Origin: Rheinheimera sp.
GTDB taxonomy: Bacteria; Pseudomonadota; Gammaproteobacteria; Enterobacterales; Alteromonadaceae
Assembly (NCBI GenBank): GCA_008015325.1
Contig: SSFI01000084.1
Location: forward strand, 30,793 to 94,792
Length of the DNA: 64,000 nt
Direction: 5' to 3'
Shown: piece by piece, positions 56,081-64,000 of the stretch
Layout of the letters: each line of letters begins with the position of its first letter
Position numbering within the stretch: the stretch's first letter is position 1
Position numbers and translations under genes: made by a program
The notes under the pieces: generated by a model
What the model was told of the DNA's origin: nothing
Database searches by the model: none
The model's input: only the letters and a program-made list of their open reading frames with translations

Positions 56081-56806
56081 ATGCAAACTCAGGAAACCAC
56101 CAAAATTCTAGTCGTTGATGACGATATGCGTTTACGTGCTTTACTGGAGCGTTATCTGGTCGAGCAGGGATATATAGTGCGTACCGCAGCCAATTTTGAG
56201 CAAATGAACCGGCTGATGGAGCGGGAGAATTTTCACTTGCTGGTGTTGGACCTGATGTTGCCGGGTGAAGATGGTTTATCGATTTGCCGGCGTCTGCGCC
56301 AGCAGGAAAGCGAGATCCCGATCATTATGCTGACTGCTAAAGGCGATGAAGTTGACCGCATTATTGGCCTCGAGATGGGCGCGGACGATTATCTGCCAAA
56401 ACCTTTTAACCCACGTGAATTACTGGCGCGTATTCGCGCGGTGCTGCGGCGCAAATCAAAAGAATTACCGGGCGCGCCGACCCAGGAAGAAACCTTAGTC
56501 AAATTCGGGCCTTTTGTGTTTAATCTGGCGACCCGCGAGATGCACAAAGGTGACCAGCTGATGCCACTGACCAGTGGTGAATTTGCCGTATTAAAGGTAC
56601 TGGTCAGCCACGCCCGTGAACCTTTGTCGCGCGACAAACTGATGAATATGGCGCGTGGCCGCGATTATTCGGCAATGGAACGCAGCATTGATGTGCAGGT
56701 GTCGCGCTTACGCCGGATGATTGAGGATGACCCAACTAACCCGCGTTATATCCAGACCGTCTGGGGGCTGGGTTATGTCTTTGTACCGGACGGCGTCGCC
56801 AACTGA
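56081..56806 (+). CDS. ompR: Osmolarity response regulator OmpR
   Basis: A 241-residue response regulator (E. coli 239). Receiver domain with the acidic pocket VVDDDMRL, phospho-acceptor Asp57 in [13 protein letters not shown], switch Thr in MLTAKGDE and Lys in [12 protein letters not shown]-terminal winged helix with [21 protein letters not shown] and [11 protein letters not shown]. It controls outer-membrane porins and envelope functions in response to osmolarity and pH. It overlaps envZ by one base (TGATG), the standard ompB operon. Confidence 0.97.
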   Translation: MQTQETTKILVVDDDMRLRALLERYLVEQGYIVRTAANFEQMNRLMERENFHLLVLDLMLPGEDGLSICRRLRQQESEIPIIMLTAKGDEVDRIIGLEMGADDYLPKPFNPRELLARIRAVLRRKSKELPGAPTQEETLVKFGPFVFNLATREMHKGDQLMPLTSGEFAVLKVLVSHAREPLSRDKLMNMARGRDYSAMERSIDVQVSRLRRMIEDDPTNPRYIQTVWGLGYVFVPDGVAN

Positions 56807-58125
56807 TGCGGATTTTACCCCGTAGCGCCTTTGGTAAAACGGTGTTTCTGATTGGTTTGTTACTGCTGATCAATCAGTTAGTGTCGTATTTTCTGGTGGC
56901 TGTTTATGTGATTCAGCCTACGCTGCAGCAGACCAACCACCTGATCGCGAAACAGATTAAAGTCGTGTTTATCGATGTTGGTGGCGAACACGCTTTGCTG
57001 TCTGAAGAGCTGACGCAAAAGTTCCAGCAGGCCACCGGCATCGACGTGCTGACTGAGGCCCAGGCGCTGCGTCAGGGCCTGAACAACGCCATTTATTATC
57101 AGTATTTTTCTGATGAGATGTCGCGTGAACTGGGCGGGCCGGCTGAAGTACGCATTGAGCAGGACCAGCAATTCTCGTTCTGGGTGCGACCACCTCAGGC
57201 ACCACAATATTGGATTAAGGTACCGCTGACCGGTTTAAATGAAACCGACTTCTCACCGCTGCAAATTTATATTCTGCTGATTGGCTTTTTAAGTGTGGCA
57301 GGCGGCTGGTGGTTTGCCCGGCAGTTGAACCGGCCGCTGCAGCAGCTGCAACAAGCGGCGATTAAGGTTGGCCGCGGTGATATTCCGGATCCGTTGCCGG
57401 AAGAAGGCTCGACCGAAATCATTGCGGTGACCCGTGCTTTTAATCATATGGCCAATGGCATCCGCCAGCTGGAAAAAGACCGCAATCTGTTGATGGCAGG
57501 GGTGTCGCATGATTTGCGCACACCGCTGACGCGGATCCGTTTGGCCAGTGAAATGGTCAGTGAGCAGGACGGCTGGATCCGCGATGGTATCGTCAGTGAT
57601 ATTGAGGATATGAATGCCATCATTGACCAGTTTATTGACTATATCCGTCATCACAAAGAAGAAACGCTGACTGAGGAGAACCTGAACCAGCTGGTGCAGG
57701 AACAGGTGGAAGCTGACCGGCTGCAACAGCGACAAATCAACGCTGAACTGCTGGATGGTTTGCCACTGGTGCCGATCCGGCGTATCGCCATCAAGCGGGT
57801 GTTGAGTAATCTGATTGAAAATGCGCTGAAATATTCTGACGGTGCCGTGGAAGTGCGCACCGGTTATGAAAAAAATCGCCAGCGCGTGTATTTGCAGGTA
57901 CGTGACCACGGCCCCGGCATTCCGGAAGATCAGATGACGCGGATGTTTGAACCTTTTGCCCAGGGGGATACTGCGCGTGGCAGTGCCGGTTCAGGCCTGG
58001 GCCTGGCGATTATCAAAAAGATTGTGGATATGCATCATGGTGAGATCCGGCTACACAATCATGCTTTTGGCGGCCTGGTTGCCACTGTTTATCTGCCTGT
58101 TCGCAAAGCGAAAGCGACAGCCTGA
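56806..58125 (+). CDS. envZ: Osmosensor histidine kinase EnvZ
   Basis: A 439-residue inner-membrane kinase/phosphatase. Two membrane helices (about residues 12-34 and 152-172) enclose a periplasmic part; then HAMP, the dimerisation helix with the phospho-histidine His235 in [16 protein letters not shown], and the ATPase domain with [18 protein letters not shown] and GSGLGLAI. The H-box and its X-region match E. coli EnvZ closely. It phosphorylates and dephosphorylates OmpR. Its ATG shares a base with the ompR stop. Confidence 0.96.
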   Translation: MRILPRSAFGKTVFLIGLLLLINQLVSYFLVAVYVIQPTLQQTNHLIAKQIKVVFIDVGGEHALLSEELTQKFQQATGIDVLTEAQALRQGLNNAIYYQYFSDEMSRELGGPAEVRIEQDQQFSFWVRPPQAPQYWIKVPLTGLNETDFSPLQIYILLIGFLSVAGGWWFARQLNRPLQQLQQAAIKVGRGDIPDPLPEEGSTEIIAVTRAFNHMANGIRQLEKDRNLLMAGVSHDLRTPLTRIRLASEMVSEQDGWIRDGIVSDIEDMNAIIDQFIDYIRHHKEETLTEENLNQLVQEQVEADRLQQRQINAELLDGLPLVPIRRIAIKRVLSNLIENALKYSDGAVEVRTGYEKNRQRVYLQVRDHGPGIPEDQMTRMFEPFAQGDTARGSAGSGLGLAIIKKIVDMHHGEIRLHNHAFGGLVATVYLPVRKAKATA

Positions 58126-58151
58126 ACCAAAGCACAAGCCACAGAAACAAC

Positions 58152-58175
58152 AAAGGCCGCAAAATGCGGCCTTTT
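58152..58175. terminator. Terminator between envZ and pckA
   Basis: AAAGGCCGC (58152-58160) and GCGGCCTTT (58166-58174) form a 9-bp stem between two convergent genes; T-runs are short on both sides. Confidence 0.7.
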
Positions 58176-58197
58176 AGTTGTATCAGCTATTGCTCAA

Positions 58198-59736
58198 TCA
58201 GGCTTTTGGGCCTGCGTTGCGGATAGCTTCCGACACATCATACTTTTTGAAGTTATTGGCAAACTCTGCAGCCAGTTTCGCGGCGTAGTGGTCGTATTGT
58301 GCTTTGTCTGCCCAGGTTTCCCGTGGGTTCAGCAGTTTGCTGTCAACACCTGGGATAGCAACCGGCACATTCAGATTCAGCTGTGGCAGGTGAATGGTTT
58401 CTACGTTCGCCAACTCGCCAGACACGATAGCGTCGATAATCGCACGGGTGGTCGGGATGTCAAAACGCTGACCAACGCCATGTGGACCGCCGGTCCAGCC
58501 GGTATTCACCAGATACACTTTAGAGTTGAATTCACGGACGCGTTTGATCAGCAGTTCTGCATAAACACCGGCCGGACGCGGGAAAAATGGTGCGCCAAAG
58601 CAGGTCGAGAACGTGGATTCAATGGCTGAAGTGGAACCGATTTCGGTAGAGCCCACTTTCGCTGTGTAACCTGACAGGAAGTGGTAAGCGGCTGCTTCTT
58701 CTGACAGCACTGACACTGGTGGTAACACACCAGACACGTCACAGGTCAGGAACACCACAGCGCGTGGTTCGCCGGCGCGGTTGGCTTCCACGCGTTTTTC
58801 CACGTGAGCCAGCGGATATGCGGCGCGGCTGTTTTGCGTCAGGCTGGCGTCTTTGTAATCTGGCGTGCGGTTGGCATCCAGCACGACGTTTTCCAGAATG
58901 GTGCCAAAGCGGATCGCATCCCAAATCACTGGCTCGTTTTTCTTCGACAGGTCGATACATTTAGCGTAGCAACCGCCTTCGATATTAAACACGCTGCCTG
59001 GTGCCCAGCCGTGTTCGTCATCACCGATCAGGAAGCGTTTTGGATCTGCAGATAAGGTGGTTTTACCGGTACCAGACAGGCCGAAGAACAGCGTCACATC
59101 ACCGGCTTCGCCGACGTTGGCTGAGCAGTGCATTGGCAGGACGCCTTTGGCTGGTAACAGGAAGTTCTGCACTGAGAACATGGCTTTTTTCATTTCACCG
59201 GCATAACGCATACCAGCTAACAGCACTTTGCGCTCGGCAAAGTTAATCATCACAGTGCCGTCTGAGTTGGTGCCGTCACGGGCCGGGTCACAGGCAAAAC
59301 CTGGCACGTTCAGAATTTGCCAGGCTGGTTTGCCGGCCACATTCCAGCTTTCAGGAGTAATAAACAGGTTTTTCGCGAAAATATGTTGCCAGGCGGTTTC
59401 GGTGCGAACGATCACTGGCAGGTAATGTTCTGGGTCTGCACCGACTTCTAAATGGGACGTGAAGTGTTCACGATCATTCAGATAATGTTCTACTTTGCTC
59501 CACAGCGCGTTGAAAACGTCTGCCGTGACCGGCTGGTTGACGTTGCCCCACTGAATATCGTTTTCAGTGCCGGCTTCACGGACGATAAAACGGTCTTTCG
59601 GCGAGCGGCCTGTTCTGTGACCGGTGCGCACGACGAGGGCGCCGTTGTCTGCCAGAACACCTTCGTTACGGCGGATGGCATGTTCAACCAGATCTGCCAC
59701 AGATAAATCATTGTGGCTGTTTGTTTGCGTGGTCAT
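58198..59736 (-). CDS. pckA: Phosphoenolpyruvate carboxykinase (ATP)
   Basis: A 512-residue ATP-dependent PEP carboxykinase that converts oxaloacetate to PEP at the start of gluconeogenesis. The family motifs are [14 protein letters not shown], the kinase P-loop [16 protein letters not shown], the metal-binding IGDDEHGWA and the [14 protein letters not shown] segment. The start is ambiguous: the ATG at 59736 is favoured for its codon, but a TTG two codons earlier has a better distance to AAGGAG. It is divergent from the S8 protease across a 367-bp gap. The anaplerotic role fits growth on amino acids and organic acids. Confidence 0.96.
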   Translation of the reverse strand: MTTQTNSHNDLSVADLVEHAIRRNEGVLADNGALVVRTGHRTGRSPKDRFIVREAGTENDIQWGNVNQPVTADVFNALWSKVEHYLNDREHFTSHLEVGADPEHYLPVIVRTETAWQHIFAKNLFITPESWNVAGKPAWQILNVPGFACDPARDGTNSDGTVMINFAERKVLLAGMRYAGEMKKAMFSVQNFLLPAKGVLPMHCSANVGEAGDVTLFFGLSGTGKTTLSADPKRFLIGDDEHGWAPGSVFNIEGGCYAKCIDLSKKNEPVIWDAIRFGTILENVVLDANRTPDYKDASLTQNSRAAYPLAHVEKRVEANRAGEPRAVVFLTCDVSGVLPPVSVLSEEAAAYHFLSGYTAKVGSTEIGSTSAIESTFSTCFGAPFFPRPAGVYAELLIKRVREFNSKVYLVNTGWTGGPHGVGQRFDIPTTRAIIDAIVSGELANVETIHLPQLNLNVPVAIPGVDSKLLNPRETWADKAQYDHYAAKLAAEFANNFKKYDVSEAIRNAGPKA

Positions 59737-60103
59737 TCTCAACAGACTCCTTCGGGTACAGAGCAGGGATTAGAGTTCCTGATCATTGTATCGTAAGTCG
59801 ACAATCCGGGCGACAAAAAAATATGCGGAACACTGATCGGATCTGTGTTTATACAGCAGTAAAACGGCATTTTTTGCATATAAATGCAGATAAAAAGCAC
59901 AGTTGCACACATTGATTCTGTTTTTTCTGCGTAATTATTACCGGATTTGTTTCAGATTTTTGCAGAAAAACTACGTGGCCATAGTCGATAAAACCGGTGC
60001 TTACCTGCATTACGCCGAAAGTTTGTGACTTTTTGACAGTATTGTGTTAACTATTTGCGCCCATAACGATAAGTAGTAACAACCAGTTCCTCTGGAGGGA
60101 AAC
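59737..60103. other. 367-bp intergenic region between pckA and the S8 protease
   Basis: No gene is supported here. The stretch is AT-rich and should hold both divergent promoters. A TTGACA lies at 60033-60038 on the protease side, without a convincing -10 at the right distance. GGAGGG before the protease ATG is its ribosome-binding site. No clear regulator site was recognised for pckA. Confidence 0.6.
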
Positions 60104-63100
60104 ATGCAACAACTCGTAAAATCAGCGCTGGCAACAGCGGTAGGTCTGGCTATCAGCGGCAGTGCGGCCGCTGCGACGCTTGATCAGTACCGGATGAATT
60201 CGCCATTAGTCACTGATTACATTCCACAACAACAAGAATCCATCGCGCTGACCGAAGGTTTTGACGCTGCCATCCCATCTGGCTTTTATGTCGTGCTAAA
60301 ACAGCCTGCGTTATCTGAATTACGCGCCGGGCAAGCAGATGATGCCGCACTGAACAGCCTGACTGCTGATATCGACAGTCTGCAGCAGGAAGTTACCCAG
60401 CAACTGCTGACACTGGACCGAGATGCTGAGGTATTGCTGAGTACACGCAATCTTGCATCAGGTCTGGTAGTGAAAGCATCAGATGCAGCATTAGAAAGCC
60501 TGCGTCAGTCTGCGGCAGTAGAAGCAATTTATCCTTTGTATGACAGCAAACCAATGCTGGCGCCAAGTGTTGAGTATATGAATGCCAAGGGCCTGATCAC
60601 GTCAGGTACTGCTACCGGTAAAGGCATTCGGGTCGCCGTACTGGACAGTGGTGTCGATTACACTCACAAAGCCATCGGCGGTGTCGGCACCGTTGCCGCG
60701 TACACCGCGGTCGATCAAAAAGCTGCGCCAGCCTGGCCACAGGGCAAAGTGCTGGGTGGTTATGACTTTATCAACAACGACCCGAACCCAATTGATCCAA
60801 CCAGCGGTGGTCACGGCACTATGGTGGCGTCCTCTGTCTTAGCGACAGCGCCAGATGCGAATTTATATGCTTACACGGTTTGTACCGGTACCTGCCCAGG
60901 TGCTGCCCAAATCGCTGCACTGGAAGCGGCGATGGACCCGAATGGTGATGGCGATATGTCGGACCGCGTCAACGTAGTCAACATGTCTTTGGGTGGCCAG
61001 TTCGGTTCAGCGACCGCGGTGTCGGGCGCCCAGTTCCTGATCCAAAAGGCGGCAGAACTCGGCGTCAACATGGTGATTTCAGCCGGTAACGACGGTCCGA
61101 ATCCATTCCGCGTTGGTGGCCCGAGCACGACGCCAAACGCCTTGTCTGTTGGTGCGATGACGCACCCAAGCGGCACCGGTGCTGTGTTTGAAAACAACAC
61201 CATCGACGGCAAAAAAATTACGATGTTGGGTTCTGGCTTTAACCCGACCAGCGCCTTCGCCTTTGACCAGGCTTCAGCCCCGCTGGTGTATATCAAAGAT
61301 AACGCTTTAGGCTGCAATGCTTTTGCAGCAGATTCGCTGAAAGATAAAGCGGTATTGATTGACCGCGGTACCTGTAACTTCACGGCAAAAGTGCTGAACG
61401 CACAAAATGCCGGGGCTAAGTTTGTCATTCTGGTGAATAACGCAGCGGGTGCTGGTGCCTTCTCTGGCGGCGGCGCTGATCCTGCGGTGAAAATCCCGTC
61501 TGTCGGCATTTCGCTGGAAGATGGCGCTGCGATTAAAGCTGCCTTAGAAAAAGGCGCCGTCAACTACAGTATCAAGTCGATTGCGATTAATACGGCCGGT
61601 GGTATTGCCACTTTCACCTCGCGTGGTCCGGCCATGCAAGGTTTACTGAAGCCGGAGATCACCGCACCGGGCACTAACATTCTGATGGCGGCTGTGGGTT
61701 CAGGCGATAAGTTTGCACTGAATTCAGGCACATCGTTCTCGGGTCCGTTAACGGCAGGCGCCGTGGCGCAGTTACGTCAGGTACTGCCAAACCGCACTGC
61801 GCAGGAAGTCAAAGCGACCATCATGAATGCGGCGAATCCGGAGGTGTACAATCTGCCAAAAGCGCATCCGCAAGCTGTTCTGGCGCCTATTTCTGCCATT
61901 GGTGCCGGTTTAGTTGACGTTGATAAAGCGGCTAAACTGCCGGTTGCAGCCTGGGTCGAAGACACCGCCTTCAATACCAAACAAGCGGCTTTGTCTTTTG
62001 GTCTGCAAAGTCTGACGCAGAAGACCACGCTGAAGAAAACGGTCACACTGAAAAACTTCAGTACCGCAGCCAAAACTTATAACCTGCGCATCAAAGACCG
62101 TTTTGCTGAAGATACTGCCACCGGCGCCTTAGCCTGGACTATCCCGGCCTCGGTCACTGTGCAGCCAGGCCAGACCACCACATTTGACGTCAGTGTCACT
62201 GTTGATCCAACCAAACTGCCGGCTTTTGGCCTGCAAAACACCACACCAACGCTGCAAAAAGACGCCGCACTGACCAAAGTGGAATACGACGGCGCGCTGG
62301 TATTTGATGACCCGTCAGTCAGCGGGGATTATGACCTGCACCTGGTGTATCACCTGATCCCACAAGCGCAGGCGCAACTGGAAGTCAGCAGCAAGTTTGT
62401 TGACGGTAAACCGCAAATTGTGGTGAAAAATACCGGTGCTGTTGCCGCTGATTTGTATTCGACCCAGTTAGTGGCGACTGATGCTAAAGAAGCGGTCACG
62501 CACGATATCCGCTCGGTCGCGCTTGATGTGATTTCAGTACCAACGACCACCTGTTCATCGGGCTATTTGTTGGCGCCGACCATCACATTAGATAAAGGAT
62601 TGAATCATTTACTGCAGGCCAACCTGGGTTTTGATTTAGACGTTAATAATGACGGCAAATACGACTTCTCGATGTTCAGTCTGTTATTAACCCGTCTGGG
62701 CGATTCCTACGCCGGCGTGCCGGGTTTGATGGGTACCTTCGCAGTACCTTATGGTACCTTGAGCGGCTTTGTTTACAACATGTTCCATGCCACTGGTCAG
62801 CGCAATGTGACCTTGTCAGCCTGTTTTGAACGCATTGGTCTGACGTCGGCGGACATTGGTAAAAAAGTGTCGCTGCGAGCATTTGCAATTAATAACGGCC
62901 AGGCGCTGGGCCTTGGTGCAGGCGTTGTCGCCGATGATCAGGTAACTGCACAAGCAGTGATTGCACCGGCAGCCGATGTCACTTTCGCGGCCGGCGGTAA
63001 AGACCTGACTAAACTTGAGCCGGGCAGCGAAGCAGTGATCAACGTACCAAAAGAAGTGACAGGCAAAGGCTTTGTCTTGCTGTCTGATGTTGGTGATGCG

Positions 63101-63790
63101 ATGTTCTCTGCCGACCTGACGCCGGTAGAAAAAGCGCCGGTTGTTCCTTCAGGCCAGGCGTTCAGTGTGAAAGAAAACTCAGCCAATGCCACAGTGATCG
63201 GTCAGTTAGTGGCTGACGCGGATTTCAGCAACAGCCTGACAGAGTTCTTTATGGCTGGCAGCACTTCGGCCTCGATTGGCGTGGAAAAAGATGGCCGCGT
63301 TGTGGTGAAAGGTCCGCTGGATTTCGACAAAGGGGTGACTTCAGCCACGCTGGAAGTGGTGGCCATGAACACAGCTGGTTTAAGTTCAGCACCTGCCAAA
63401 GTGACGGTCAGCATCACTAACGTCGCCGACGAGAAGCCTGTGGTGACTTTAGGCGGCCTGGCAACTGACTTACGCGAAGGCACAGCTGCCGGTACTGTGG
63501 TTGGTAAAGTGTCTGCGGAGATCCGTGAAGCCGGTGCTACGCTGAAAACTGTCACTGTCAGCCCGGATTTGTTTGCTTACGCAAACGGTAATATCGTGTT
63601 AGCCCGCACTGTGGGTAAAGGCGATACCGGGACGCAAAGCCTCAGCGTGACTGCGACAGACAGCTCAGGCATGTCATCGGACGCTGCCAGTGGTTCAGTG
63701 CAAATCGCGAAGAAATCAAGCGGCAGCTTCGGTTTCATCGGTTTGCTGTTATTGCCTCTGGCGTTCTTACGCCGTTCACGTAAAGCCTGA
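60104..63790 (+). CDS. Secreted S8 subtilisin-like serine protease with GlyGly-CTERM sorting tail
   Basis: A 1,228-residue precursor. Order: signal peptide (residues 1-24), inhibitor I9-type propeptide (about 45-150), S8 catalytic domain with Asp181 (VAVLDSGVDYTH), His237 (GGHGTMVAS) and Ser544 (SGTSFSGP), and a PA domain inserted between His and Ser (about 395-500, with LIDRGTCNF). After it come beta-rich domains, two cadherin-like repeats (about 1020-1205) and a C-terminal GSFGFIGLLLLPLAFLRRSRKA tail: Gly-rich, hydrophobic, basic, the GlyGly-CTERM signal cut by rhombosortase. It is probably exported by Sec and surface-attached or released through type II secretion. GGAGGG precedes the ATG. 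It is followed by a strong terminator. Confidence 0.93.
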   Translation: MQQLVKSALATAVGLAISGSAAAATLDQYRMNSPLVTDYIPQQQESIALTEGFDAAIPSGFYVVLKQPALSELRAGQADDAALNSLTADIDSLQQEVTQQLLTLDRDAEVLLSTRNLASGLVVKASDAALESLRQSAAVEAIYPLYDSKPMLAPSVEYMNAKGLITSGTATGKGIRVAVLDSGVDYTHKAIGGVGTVAAYTAVDQKAAPAWPQGKVLGGYDFINNDPNPIDPTSGGHGTMVASSVLATAPDANLYAYTVCTGTCPGAAQIAALEAAMDPNGDGDMSDRVNVVNMSLGGQFGSATAVSGAQFLIQKAAELGVNMVISAGNDGPNPFRVGGPSTTPNALSVGAMTHPSGTGAVFENNTIDGKKITMLGSGFNPTSAFAFDQASAPLVYIKDNALGCNAFAADSLKDKAVLIDRGTCNFTAKVLNAQNAGAKFVILVNNAAGAGAFSGGGADPAVKIPSVGISLEDGAAIKAALEKGAVNYSIKSIAINTAGGIATFTSRGPAMQGLLKPEITAPGTNILMAAVGSGDKFALNSGTSFSGPLTAGAVAQLRQVLPNRTAQEVKATIMNAANPEVYNLPKAHPQAVLAPISAIGAGLVDVDKAAKLPVAAWVEDTAFNTKQAALSFGLQSLTQKTTLKKTVTLKNFSTAAKTYNLRIKDRFAEDTATGALAWTIPASVTVQPGQTTTFDVSVTVDPTKLPAFGLQNTTPTLQKDAALTKVEYDGALVFDDPSVSGDYDLHLVYHLIPQAQAQLEVSSKFVDGKPQIVVKNTGAVAADLYSTQLVATDAKEAVTHDIRSVALDVISVPTTTCSSGYLLAPTITLDKGLNHLLQANLGFDLDVNNDGKYDFSMFSLLLTRLGDSYAGVPGLMGTFAVPYGTLSGFVYNMFHATGQRNVTLSACFERIGLTSADIGKKVSLRAFAINNGQALGLGAGVVADDQVTAQAVIAPAADVTFAAGGKDLTKLEPGSEAVINVPKEVTGKGFVLLSDVGDAMFSADLTPVEKAPVVPSGQAFSVKENSANATVIGQLVADADFSNSLTEFFMAGSTSASIGVEKDGRVVVKGPLDFDKGVTSATLEVVAMNTAGLSSAPAKVTVSITNVADEKPVVTLGGLATDLREGTAAGTVVGKVSAEIREAGATLKTVTVSPDLFAYANGNIVLARTVGKGDTGTQSLSVTATDSSGMSSDAASGSVQIAKKSSGSFGFIGLLLLPLAFLRRSRKA

Positions 63791-63810
63791 TAAATCAGTT
63801 TGAGATCAAA

Positions 63811-63838
63811 AGCCTGCAGCATGCTGCAGGCTTTTTTT
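63811..63838 (+). terminator. Rho-independent terminator of the S8 protease gene
   Basis: AGCCTGCAGC (63811-63820), AT, GCTGCAGGCT (63823-63832): a 22-bp perfect palindrome followed by seven T. Confidence 0.92.
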
Positions 63839-63848
63839 GCTTTGAATA

Positions 63849-63895
63849 TGCTGATTGCTGATTGCTGATTGCTGATTGCTGATTGCTGATTGCTG
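63849..63895. repeat. Heptanucleotide tandem repeat, 6.7 copies of TGCTGAT
   Basis: Six perfect TGCTGAT units from 63849 to 63890 and a partial seventh to 63895, 11 bp after the protease terminator T-run. The unit is not a multiple of three. No convincing gene covers it: on the minus strand a short open frame reads through it, but this looks like chance. Confidence 0.95.
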
Positions 63896-64000
63896 GCAAG
63901 GGCCATTGGGCCTCAGGAGCAAGTCTTGCTTGATATCCAATATAGTTCATTCCCTGCACCAGAATCCTATATCTTTTAATATTGAAAAGCGATTTTAAAT

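Noticed and set aside
57289..57909. 206-codon minus-strand frame inside envZ
   Set aside because: Antisense shadow of a certain histidine kinase gene; residue pattern rich in His/Gln/Arg is an artefact of the opposite strand.
60871..61563. 230-codon open frame on the minus strand inside the protease gene
   Set aside because: It is antisense to a gene with certain domains, has low-complexity Ala/Ser/Pro composition typical of shadow frames and no ribosome-binding site.
63849..63895. CRISPR-like array
   Set aside because: The unit is 7 bp with no spacers, so it is a simple tandem repeat.

Overview
The window reads as a chromosomal segment of a free-living, aerobic gammaproteobacterium, most likely Alteromonadales or Chromatiaceae of the Rheinheimera/Alishewanella type. 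This is an inference from gene content and order: rho-trxA-rhlB-gppA in the enterobacterial order, ubiEJB joined to tatABC, nfuA with E. coli-like sequence, a caa3-type cytochrome oxidase cluster, a rhombosortase-type GlyGly-CTERM serine protease and several Shewanella/Vibrio-style small proteins. It is gene dense (about 60 genes) and almost entirely core genome. I saw no tRNA, rRNA, CRISPR array, prophage or recognisable defence island.

Layout. 1-2.65 kb: end of a methionine/glutamine aminotransferase, its omega-amidase partner, and an MFS transporter. 2.66-7.55 kb (minus strand): a creBCD envelope-stress operon whose response-regulator gene creB is split by a complete 1,248-bp ISAs1-family element with a perfect 10-bp target duplication. 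7.7-10.06 kb: cdd-deoA-thpR. 10.05-12.56 kb (minus): a DUF3083-like protein and NDH-2. 12.8-17.5 kb: rho and trxA (minus) diverging from rhlB-gppA (plus). 17.6-25.9 kb (minus): one tightly packed run ubiE-ubiJ-ubiB-tatA-tatB-tatC-two paralogous periplasmic proteins-tatD-diguanylate cyclase-hemB. 25.96-28.07 kb: an AlkC-type DNA glycosylase and a second GGDEF protein. 28.4-32.9 kb: a DUF885 lipoprotein and several small uncharacterised genes, an EVE protein and tesB. 32.9-36.1 kb: plsB diverging from lexA, which has two SOS boxes. 36.4-44.7 kb: cytochrome c oxidase structural and assembly genes (coxB-ctaD-cox11-coxC, surf1, a Sco-like gene, ctaA-ctaB-sco) with one small antisense gene inside the cluster. 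44.7-52.2 kb: polysaccharide deacetylase, nfuA, an M14 peptidase, comF, bioH and a flagellar-like/SprA-type pair. 52.2-58.1 kb: tex, greB, small envelope proteins, ompR-envZ. 58.2-63.8 kb: pckA and a large subtilisin-like protease.

How the genes work together. Respiration is the main theme: ubiquinone synthesis (ubiE, ubiJ, ubiB), type II NADH dehydrogenase, a caa3-type terminal oxidase with its heme A and copper assembly factors, heme precursor synthesis (hemB), and Fe-S repair (nfuA). Envelope genes form a second theme (cre, ompR/envZ, tat, plsB, lipoproteins, secreted peptidases).

The least ordinary signals are the broken creB; an exact 11-bp-period array of four direct repeats upstream of creD that looks like a CreB-type binding array; a second C-x3-C thioredoxin-like protein in the cox cluster; two tandem paralogs of unknown function inside the tat operon, one with a 9-bp repeat array; an unknown protein made of two internal repeats; an IscR-like site on nfuA; and a heptanucleotide tandem repeat near the right edge. 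I found no convincing entirely new multi-gene system.
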